Source of the DNA: JBDRED01 sp043820025 [NCBI: Elusimicrobiota bacterium]
GTDB lineage: Bacteria > RUG730 > JBDRED01
Assembly: GCA_043820025.1 (NCBI GenBank)
Contig: JBDRED010000039.1
Span: 1-39,982, forward strand
Direction: 5' to 3'
DNA: 39,982 bases
The translations under genes were made by a program, and so were the position numbers. Positions 28,828 through 35,032 of this stretch are shown one piece after another. Numbering within the stretch: position 1 is the stretch's first letter; every line of letters starts with the position of its first letter. A model generated the notes under the pieces. That model ran no database searches. It saw only the letters and a program-made list of their open reading frames with translations, and was not told the origin of the DNA.

Positions 28828-30648
28828 GTGAATAATTATAATTTCGATATTATTGTTGTAGGCGCAGGACATGCGGGATGCGAGGCCGCTCTTGCATGCG
28901 GCCGTCTTGGTAAAAGGACGCTTCTTCTATCAATGAATCTTGATACAATAGCGCAAATGTCGTGCAATCCGTCTATAGGCGGGCTGGCAAAGGGACAGAT
29001 TGTGAGAGAGATTGACGCGCTCGGCGGAGAGATGGGGAAAATTACAGACAAGGCGCTTATTCAGTTCAGGATGTTAAATATGAGTCGCGGCCCTGCTGTT
29101 CGTTCTCAGCGCGCGCAGTGCGATAAAGAACTATATCACACATATATGAAGCAGAGCCTGGAGCAGCAGGAAAATTTATATATTAAACAAGGCGAAGTAA
29201 TAAAAATATTAAAAGATGGTAAAGGAGTAAAAGGAGTAGAGATAAGAACAGGCGTGGTGTTTAATGCGCAGGCAGTAATTATTACAACAGGAACATTTTT
29301 AAAAGGGCTTATTCATATAGGAATGGAATCATTCTCTGCAGGCAGGGCCGGCGAGTTTTCCTCGGATATTTTATCCGATAATCTTAGGGAAATAGGTTTT
29401 ATCCTTGAGCGGTTAAAAACAGGGACTCCTGTAAGAGTGCATAAAAAAAGCATAGATTTTAACAAGGCTGAGGCGCAGTATGGAGACGAGCCTGTAAAAA
29501 GATTTTCGTTTTTTTCCGAAACAGCGCCGGAGAATAAAGCGCTATGCTGGATAACATATACAAATGAGATCACACACAAAATAATAAAGGATAATATAGA
29601 CAAGTCTCCTCTTTATGGAGGGAAGATTACAGGTATAGGCCCCAGGTACTGCCCGTCTCTCGAGGATAAGGTAGTTAAATTTCCGCACATGGAACGCCAT
29701 CAGGTTTTTTTAGAGCCTGAAGGCCTGTCTACCGACGAGATTTACTGCAACGGCATTTCATCCAGCCTGCCGCAGGATGTGCAGGAAAAGTTTGTCCATT
29801 CAATACCCGCGCTTGAACATGCGGAAATAATGAGGCCGGCTTACGCCATAGAATATGATTTTATTCCGCCATATCAGCTTTTCCCAACGCTGGAAACGAA
29901 ACTTATTAAAGGATTATATTGCGCCGGACAGATAAATGGCACAACAGGATATGAGGAGGCGGCAGCTCAGGGGTTAATGGCAGGTATAAACGCTGCGCAT
30001 AAGATAGATAATAAAGAGCCGTTTATAGTAAAACGCAATGAAGGGTATATTGGGGTTCTAATTGATGATCTTGTGACAAAAGGCATTTTGGATCCGTATA
30101 GAATGTTCACGTCAAGAGCTGAATACAGGCTTCTTCTAAGAAATGATAATGTTGACGACAGGTTACTTTTTTACGGCAGATCAATAGGGTTGATAAATGA
30201 AGAGATTTATTTAAAATATAAAAAATACAGGAGTAAACTGGATACTCTTAAGGCCGGCCTTGAAACAATTTATCCAAACAAGGATGGGATATCATGCGGG
30301 CAGTTAATAAGGCGGAACAGTGATTATACCGGCTGGCAAGACAATGTCAGGTGGGATGATTTAGAGGGCAATGAGCCTTGGACAAAGGATTTATTGATAG
30401 AAAACGCGAATATTGAAATAAAATATGACGGATATATCAAAAGGCAGGAACAAGAGGTAATAAGACAGGCTTCATACGAGGATAAGATTATACCGGAGAA
30501 TATAGAGTATGAAAAAGTTAAAGGGCTTTTGACTGAGTCTCGTCAAAAACTTATTAAGATTAGGCCCCGCACAATAGGCCAGGCAAGCCGCATATCAGGT
30601 ATAACGCCCGCGGATATAAATCTAATACTAGTCTATTTAAAAAGATAA
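28828..30648 (+). CDS. mnmG: tRNA uridine-5-carboxymethylaminomethyl modification enzyme MnmG
   Basis: About 606 residues from the GTG at 28828 (read MNNYNFDIIVVGAGHAG), chosen because GAGGAA lies just upstream and MnmG proteins normally start close to the FAD motif; the frame opens at an ATG at 28804 with no Shine-Dalgarno. FAD-binding GAGHAGCEAA, CNPSIGGLAKG, RGPAVRSQRAQCDK, TGTFLKGLIHIG and the C-terminal RPRTIGQASRISGITPADI are all typical. FAD and NADH-dependent partner of MnmE. The standard next genes (rsmG, parA, parB) are not here. Confidence 0.96.
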   Translation: MNNYNFDIIVVGAGHAGCEAALACGRLGKRTLLLSMNLDTIAQMSCNPSIGGLAKGQIVREIDALGGEMGKITDKALIQFRMLNMSRGPAVRSQRAQCDKELYHTYMKQSLEQQENLYIKQGEVIKILKDGKGVKGVEIRTGVVFNAQAVIITTGTFLKGLIHIGMESFSAGRAGEFSSDILSDNLREIGFILERLKTGTPVRVHKKSIDFNKAEAQYGDEPVKRFSFFSETAPENKALCWITYTNEITHKIIKDNIDKSPLYGGKITGIGPRYCPSLEDKVVKFPHMERHQVFLEPEGLSTDEIYCNGISSSLPQDVQEKFVHSIPALEHAEIMRPAYAIEYDFIPPYQLFPTLETKLIKGLYCAGQINGTTGYEEAAAQGLMAGINAAHKIDNKEPFIVKRNEGYIGVLIDDLVTKGILDPYRMFTSRAEYRLLLRNDNVDDRLLFYGRSIGLINEEIYLKYKKYRSKLDTLKAGLETIYPNKDGISCGQLIRRNSDYTGWQDNVRWDDLEGNEPWTKDLLIENANIEIKYDGYIKRQEQEVIRQASYEDKIIPENIEYEKVKGLLTESRQKLIKIRPRTIGQASRISGITPADINLILVYLKR

Positions 30649-30673
30649 CTTTCACAGGAATACATAGTATGCG

Positions 30674-30749
30674 TAGAGGTGATTTATAAATCACCTCTAT
30701 ATCAGACGAAAGCTTTTTCATATGTGGAGACGCCCTATATGGGCGTCTC
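30674..30749. repeat. Two hairpin repeats after mnmG
   Basis: A perfect 26-base palindrome (arms TAGAGGTGATTTA 30674-30686 and TAAATCACCTCTA 30687-30699) is followed by a 9-bp stem GAGACGCCC (30727-30735)/GGGCGTCTC (30741-30749) with a TATAT loop. Neither is followed by a good T-run on the plus strand, so they look more like intergenic palindromic elements than simple terminators, though they could still end mnmG transcripts. They mark the border between core and accessory genes. Confidence 0.6.
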
Positions 30750-30772
30750 AAAGCAGCTAAACATTAAAGCTC

Positions 30773-30820
30773 TTGTAATATACCATATATTATGGTAATA
30801 TTACCATATATTATGGTAAT
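30773..30820 (+). promoter_or_regulatory. Promoter with tandem palindromic operators
   Basis: Two identical 19-base copies of TACCATATATTATGGTAAT lie at 30781-30799 and 30802-30820, offset by 21 bases (two helical turns). Each is palindromic (TACCATA-TAT-TATGGTA). A promoter TTGTAA (30773-30778)-17-TAATAT (30796-30801) is overlaid, so operator 1 fills the spacer and operator 2 covers the start site. The Shine-Dalgarno AGGAG of the winged-helix gene follows directly. This strongly suggests autorepression by the encoded regulator. Confidence 0.75.
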
Positions 30821-30832
30821 AGGAGCGGCTAT

Positions 30833-31159
30833 ATGATAGAGGCATTATTAGGGAATAAGACAGCGGAAAAGGTGTTATTATTTATTACTGTTTATGGAGA
30901 AGGTTATGCAAAAAAAATGGCAACCGTTTTTAATCTTTCTGTTAACGGAATTCAACAGCAATTGCAAAGGCTTGAAGCCGGAGGAATACTAGTGAGTCAA
31001 TTAAAAGGAAGAACAAGAGTGTATTATTTCAACCCTCGTTGTGTATTTATAGATAATATCAAGGCTCTTATGGAAAAGGTGTTAAGCTATATGCCGAATG
31101 AAGAAATCCAAAAATATTACAGAGAAAGAACAAGGCCCAGGAGAAAAGGAAAGATATGA
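30833..31159 (+). CDS. Winged-helix regulator, candidate antitoxin of a nucleotidyltransferase pair
   Basis: 108 residues. A winged helix-turn-helix: KVLLFITVYGEGYAKKMATV, recognition-helix candidate VNGIQQQLQRLEAGGILV and a wing KGRTRVYYFNP. The C-terminal third is helical and basic (RERTRPRRKGK), possibly a contact for its partner or RNA/DNA. AGGAG lies upstream of the ATG. The stop overlaps the next start by four bases (ATGA). The arrangement (small DNA-binding protein translationally coupled to a nucleotidyltransferase, behind palindromic operators) is what one expects of a toxin-antitoxin-like module, but the roles are inferred. Confidence 0.8.
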   Translation: MIEALLGNKTAEKVLLFITVYGEGYAKKMATVFNLSVNGIQQQLQRLEAGGILVSQLKGRTRVYYFNPRCVFIDNIKALMEKVLSYMPNEEIQKYYRERTRPRRKGKI

Positions 31160-31698
31160 CAGAAAAAATAAACTGGGAATTGGTTACAATAAAAGAATTA
31201 GCAGGAATAATTAGTTCATTGCTAACTAAAAATAATATTAGTGCAATTCTGGTTGGAGGAGCCTGTGTTTCAATATATTCAAAAAATAAATATATGTCCT
31301 ATGATTTAGATTATGTAACTTATTCTACTATACAAGAAATCATTCCCGTTCTGGAAAAATTAGGATTTAAACAAGAAGGAATGAGGCATTTTAAAAATAA
31401 AGACTGTAAATATTATATAGAATTTTTATCTCCGCCTGTTTCAATTGGGAAAGAAGAGTCAGTTAAAAGATATAATGATATGAGAACGAAAAGAGGTAGA
31501 GTAATATTATTAACAGCCACAGACTGCGTAAAGGACAGGCTTGCGGCGTATTATCATTGGAATGACCCGCAGTCATTAGATCAGGCTTTAAATGTTGCAA
31601 AGAAACAAGAAATTAATTTAAAAGATATTGAAAGATGGTCTATTGAAGAAGGGGCGCAGAAAAAATTTAAGAGATTCCAAAAATTGTTAAACAAATAG
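31156..31698 (+). CDS. Nucleotidyltransferase-fold protein, candidate toxin or effector
   Basis: 180 residues. The N-terminal part shows the nucleotidyltransferase signature: ISAILVGGACVSIYS (GG motif), then MSYDLDYVTY with the D-x-D pair about 14 residues later. A later KYYIEFLSPP strand may supply the third acidic residue. TATDCVKDRLAAYYHW and the helical C-terminus resemble AbiEii/DUF6036-type enzymes. Such enzymes may add nucleotides to proteins or tRNA in toxin-antitoxin systems; the target here is unknown. It overlaps the winged-helix gene by 4 bases and ends 11 bases from the convergent second nucleotidyltransferase. Confidence 0.75.
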   Translation: MTEKINWELVTIKELAGIISSLLTKNNISAILVGGACVSIYSKNKYMSYDLDYVTYSTIQEIIPVLEKLGFKQEGMRHFKNKDCKYYIEFLSPPVSIGKEESVKRYNDMRTKRGRVILLTATDCVKDRLAAYYHWNDPQSLDQALNVAKKQEINLKDIERWSIEEGAQKKFKRFQKLLNK

Positions 31699-31709
31699 GC
31701 AACAATGAT

Positions 31710-32159
31710 TTATAGCAAATGTTCGAGATCATCTAAGTCCTTATGTCTGCTGCTTGCTTTTTTATTTTTCTTTAGATCATTTAGAGATATGAAATTTATT
31801 GCAATATTATCAATAGTTATAACTTTTCTGTTTTTATAGCATTTAGCAAAGGTTACGCCATCTATAGAAGTTAAAAATTCGATACATAAAGGAGGGGTAC
31901 CCATTCTTATGTTCTTTTCTTTTTCCAGAAAAATACCCTCTTTTAATTCAGGAACATTAAATCCGAATTCCTTTAACACCTCGACTATTTTTTTTGCATT
32001 GTTTTTAGATACAGCAATCCAAATATCCATATCTCCGGTAGCTCTAGGATATCCATAGAGAGCAACAGCATAGCCGCCTACAATTAAATACTCAATCTTT
32101 TTTAAGTTTAGTAATTGTAATAGTTCTTTGAAGTCTTTTGGTAGATGAATCATAACCAA
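31710..32159 (-). CDS. Second nucleotidyltransferase-fold protein
   Basis: About 149 residues. IEYLIVGGYAVALYGYPRATGDMDIWI carries the GG motif and D-x-D pair of MNT/DUF6036-like nucleotidyltransferases; PLCIEFLTSIDGV may hold the third acidic residue. The start is uncertain: TTG at 32157-32159 has AGAAGGA 5-6 bases upstream, while the ATG at 32151-32153 starts the motif MIHLPKDFKELL found in relatives but sits further from it. It overlaps the upstream 61-residue partner by more than 60 bases in another frame. Confidence 0.75.
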   Translation of the reverse strand: MVMIHLPKDFKELLQLLNLKKIEYLIVGGYAVALYGYPRATGDMDIWIAVSKNNAKKIVEVLKEFGFNVPELKEGIFLEKEKNIRMGTPPLCIEFLTSIDGVTFAKCYKNRKVITIDNIAINFISLNDLKKNKKASSRHKDLDDLEHLL

Positions 32160-32277
32160 ATAAAATCCTTCTTAATTTTTCTAAAGCTCGCAGCCTTGCA
32201 TTATATGTTTTATTTCCCCAAAAATATCGGCTATCATTTTCATAAAGAGAAGTAATTTTAAAAACCCTTTTATTCAT
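32092..32277 (-). CDS. Small partner protein of the second nucleotidyltransferase
   Basis: 61 residues. The pattern SRYFWGNKTYNARLRALEKL, then RRILFGYDSSTKRLQRTITI, resembles the short proteins (with Y/W, RL-ALE-LRR and RLQR elements) commonly encoded just before DUF6036-type nucleotidyltransferases, so I take it as real despite the long overlap with the next gene. Likely an antitoxin or adaptor; this is inference. The Shine-Dalgarno is weak. Same strand and order as expected for a coupled pair. Confidence 0.6.
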   Translation of the reverse strand: MNKRVFKITSLYENDSRYFWGNKTYNARLRALEKLRRILFGYDSSTKRLQRTITITKLKKD

Positions 32278-32314
32278 AATGTTAATTATATCATATATAG
32301 TTATTTATTATTAG

Positions 32315-32929
32315 CTATTTTTTTATCCTAACTAAAATGAGGGATTTGTCCTTTTTGAGAACGGTTATTCTTTCTTCAGAAATATTCTCAAGTAATTTAT
32401 TATAATTTTCTGCCGGGATTTGTATTGTTGCAAAGTTTTCATTGCTTGAAATAAAACTTCCGCCTAGATTTTTACAGAGCTCTTTAAGCGCAGGGTCGCT
32501 GATAGGAGCTACGGTAAAGCCGGGCAGTATTGAGGGCATGGTTTTTAGCGTCTCTTTCATTCCGGAGGCCTTGCCCTTGTATATCATTTTTTGCGACGGC
32601 TTATTAATCATCAGACTAATGACCAATAATGCTAACACAGTCCCAATACCGAACACTAGTCTTTTATTAGACGGTAAAAGAAGCGTATGAAGAAAAAATC
32701 TCTTTTCTTCAATCTTATCCAGTTTTTCATTTACTAAAGCGTTAAAATTAGCCGGCGCTTTTTTTATCTCAAGACTTTTAATATCTTGCACGCATTGTTT
32801 AATCAGCAGAAACTCTTTCTCACAATCTTTACATTCTTTTATATGGAGGTCAACAATTGCGCGTTCTTTAGCATCCAGCATATTGTCAATATATGGAGAT
32901 AATAAATCTTTTATCTCGTCACACTTCAT
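32315..32929 (-). CDS. Anti-sigma factor with zinc-finger (zf-HC2) domain
   Basis: 204 residues. The N-terminal zinc anti-sigma domain has C3, H29, C33 and C36 (LHIKECKDCEKE). A single transmembrane helix at about 91-108 (LVFGIGTVLALLVISLMI) leads to an extracytoplasmic domain ending with paired strands (ENFATIQIPAENYNKLL, RITVLKKDKSLILVRI). It presumably holds the ECF sigma factor at the membrane until an envelope or redox signal is received. Its start overlaps the sigma gene by 11 bases, the normal coupling of such pairs. Confidence 0.9.
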   Translation of the reverse strand: MKCDEIKDLLSPYIDNMLDAKERAIVDLHIKECKDCEKEFLLIKQCVQDIKSLEIKKAPANFNALVNEKLDKIEEKRFFLHTLLLPSNKRLVFGIGTVLALLVISLMINKPSQKMIYKGKASGMKETLKTMPSILPGFTVAPISDPALKELCKNLGGSFISSNENFATIQIPAENYNKLLENISEERITVLKKDKSLILVRIKK

Positions 32930-33548
32930 AAACAGCTCCTTTTAATTTCTCTTTAAGCATCTGCCTTGCGCGCGAAAGCCTTGATTTAACAGTGCCAAAA
33001 TTAATGCCGCAAATTTTTTCAACCTCTTTATACGAACAGCCCTGTATATCGCATAAAATTAATACGGTCTTAAATTCTTCTTTAAGCGTTTGGATCGCGC
33101 TATGAATAATTTCAGCGTGTTCTTGATGCTCAAGTTTTTTAGATACGCACGGGGTTGTGTTATCAGGGAGATCTCTAATAATAGCTGTTTCGCTGTGATC
33201 AGTAGAGCTGTCAATGCGAACGGCATGCTTTGCTTGTCTATATTGCAGGGAATCAACCTTATTCTTGCATGTGTTTATAACAATCCTGTATAGCCAGGTT
33301 GAAAATTTTGAAGCATATTTAAATTTCTTCAGGCCCTTAAAAATTTTAATAAACGCCTCCTGCGCGCAGTCATTTGCTTCTTCTTCATTATCCAAAAATT
33401 TACAGCAAATATTAAAAACAAAATCCTTATATTTATTAATAAGCGTATTAAATGCCTGTCTGTCGCCTTTTTGCGCTCTCTTAACCAATATAATATCTTC
33501 GTCTTGCTGACTTTGTATTTGACGGTTTGTAGGAGAATTTTGTTCCAT
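32919..33548 (-). CDS. ECF RNA polymerase sigma factor
   Basis: 209 residues. Sigma region 2: QAFNTLINKYKDFVFNICCK and DCAQEAFIKIFKGLKKFKYASKFSTWLYRIV; region 4: QTLKEEFKTVLILCDIQGCSYKEV, then GINFGTVKSRLSRARQMLKEKL. A linker of about 40 residues joins them. RpoE-like group by pattern. It is cotranscribed with its anti-sigma factor and transcribed away from the surface-protein cluster, 223 bases apart. The likely targets are its neighbours across the divergent gap. Confidence 0.95.
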   Translation of the reverse strand: MEQNSPTNRQIQSQQDEDIILVKRAQKGDRQAFNTLINKYKDFVFNICCKFLDNEEEANDCAQEAFIKIFKGLKKFKYASKFSTWLYRIVINTCKNKVDSLQYRQAKHAVRIDSSTDHSETAIIRDLPDNTTPCVSKKLEHQEHAEIIHSAIQTLKEEFKTVLILCDIQGCSYKEVEKICGINFGTVKSRLSRARQMLKEKLKGAVYEV

Positions 33549-33556
33549 TTGATATA

Positions 33557-33585
33557 ATTTAATACTATGCGTCGCATTTGGTCAA
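33557..33585 (-). promoter_or_regulatory. Candidate promoter of the sigma/anti-sigma operon
   Basis: On the minus strand TTGACC (33580-33585), 17 bases, TTAAAT (33557-33562). The spacer contains the palindrome ATGCGTCGCAT (33567-33577). The start would be only a few bases before the ATG, so the transcript would be almost leaderless; no good Shine-Dalgarno is visible. Confidence 0.45.
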
Positions 33586-33636
33586 GTGAAATATGGGAGC
33601 CGAATATTGAGTAATAGTTTTTATCTGCAGATTTTG

Positions 33637-33664
33637 GGAACAAACGGGGTAAAAAATTGTCTAA
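33637..33664 (+). promoter_or_regulatory. ECF-type promoter motif facing the Kelch/PorV-caspase cluster
   Basis: GGAAC (33637-33641), 17 bases, GTCTAA (33659-33664). GGAAC-N16/17-GTC is the common form of ECF-sigma promoters. It points toward the cluster starting at 33772 and lies in the gap shared with the ECF sigma gene, suggesting direct control. A transcript from here would have a leader of about 100 bases. Confidence 0.5.
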
Positions 33665-33771
33665 TAAATAATAGATAGCATAAAAAATGAAAAAAGTTGA
33701 AAATTATACACGATTAACATTTTTTATGATATACTTGTAGGGTTGAATATCATTATAGAAGAGGCAGATGT

Positions 33772-35022
33772 ATGAAATATTATGAATATGTTTGGCGCAG
33801 GGTAATTATTATCTTCGCGCTTTTGGTTAATCTAACAGCATGCCTTTACGCTGATGATTTTGTCTGGGAAAACAGGTCAGCGCTTCCCGGAGAACTGGCA
33901 GAAGGGTCAGCAGTCGCTATTGACAGTAAAATATACCTCATTGGCGGAGGGTCAGCGCTTTATGGCCCAAACAATTCTGTGGATGTATATTCCCCGGGGA
34001 CAGACACATGGCAAAAAAAGGCTGTAACACTTCCTGATAAGATAAGTCCGGCTGCTGCTGTCTATAATGATAAGATTTATATTGCAGGCGGCACAGACGG
34101 GTATGTTGATTCTGAAAAATTATTGGTGTATGATCCTTCCAATGATTCCTATGTTGTTAAAACAGCAACTTTGTCAGTTAAAAGGTTTGGGGCAAACGCG
34201 CATTTCATTAATGGTAAGCTGTATATAATAGGCGGTTATAATTCAGCGCAGGGCGCTTTAAATCTAGTAGAGGAATATGATCCGGTATTAAACAGCTGGT
34301 CTATAAAAAGCGCAATGTCAGCAAAAAGATGGGGTTTTGCAAGCGCGGTTTATAATAATAAAATTTATGTTTTTGGCGGATACAATGGCGCTGTAAACAG
34401 CTTTAATAGCGCAAGTATTGTGCCCGGAGTAGAGGTTTATAACCCTGCCGCAAACAGCTGGTCTGCTCTTTCCGGTATGCCTTATCCAAAGGCCTTTCAT
34501 AGCGCTGCGGCTCTGACAAATAAAATATATGTTATAGGCGGAAGGGATGCAGAGGGCGATCATGGCTCAGTCATGGAGTATGACCCAAGCGCTGATGCCT
34601 GGACATCAAGGCAGGGAATAAATACTGCAAGAAGGGATTTTGCATTAAGCGTTGTAAATAATAATATTTATATTTTTGGCGGTATTTCAGGAGAGGATAA
34701 TTATCTATCCAATACCGAGCGCTCATCGCTTATATCATCTGGCGGAGAAAATTTTAATTCAGCATACTGTTATCCGACAGCTTTATATTTATATAAAGGA
34801 GATAAACTTAAATTCGCTAATTTCCCGTCACAAACTAAGATCACAATACTTTCTCCGGCAGGGCACATAATAAAAACAATCGAAGCGGACGCAGAAGGGA
34901 ATATTCAAGGCTGGGACTGCAAAGCTGAGGACAGCGAGGAGCTGGGCACAGGCACATATATCGTGCATGCGAAAGATACTAAAAATAATACAAAGATAAT
35001 GAAGGTCTTGGTTGTAAGGTAA
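33772..35022 (+). CDS. Secreted Kelch beta-propeller protein with FlgD-like C-terminal domain
   Basis: 416 residues. Signal peptide (RVIIIFALLVNLTACLYA). Six Kelch units: IYLIGGG (54-60), IYIAGG (102-107), LYIIGG (150-155), IYVFGG (198-203), IYVIGG (252-257), IYIFGG (299-304), most followed by Y-P/D--W; unit six lacks its closing Trp. Residues 330-416 form a FlgD-like/Ig C-terminal domain (TKITILSPAGHIIKTIEADA, LGTGTYIVHAKD, then KIMKVLVVR), the kind used as a surface or type-IX-like sorting tag. Cys18-like LTAC is not a clean lipobox. GAGG Shine-Dalgarno. First gene of the cluster, 10 bases before the PorV-caspase gene. Confidence 0.85.
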   Translation: MKYYEYVWRRVIIIFALLVNLTACLYADDFVWENRSALPGELAEGSAVAIDSKIYLIGGGSALYGPNNSVDVYSPGTDTWQKKAVTLPDKISPAAAVYNDKIYIAGGTDGYVDSEKLLVYDPSNDSYVVKTATLSVKRFGANAHFINGKLYIIGGYNSAQGALNLVEEYDPVLNSWSIKSAMSAKRWGFASAVYNNKIYVFGGYNGAVNSFNSASIVPGVEVYNPAANSWSALSGMPYPKAFHSAAALTNKIYVIGGRDAEGDHGSVMEYDPSADAWTSRQGINTARRDFALSVVNNNIYIFGGISGEDNYLSNTERSSLISSGGENFNSAYCYPTALYLYKGDKLKFANFPSQTKITILSPAGHIIKTIEADAEGNIQGWDCKAEDSEELGTGTYIVHAKDTKNNTKIMKVLVVR

Positions 35023-35032
35023 TGAGGAGAAA

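Noticed and set aside
30781-30820. CRISPR-like array
   Set aside because: Only two adjacent palindromic copies separated by two bases, no spacers; better explained as operators.
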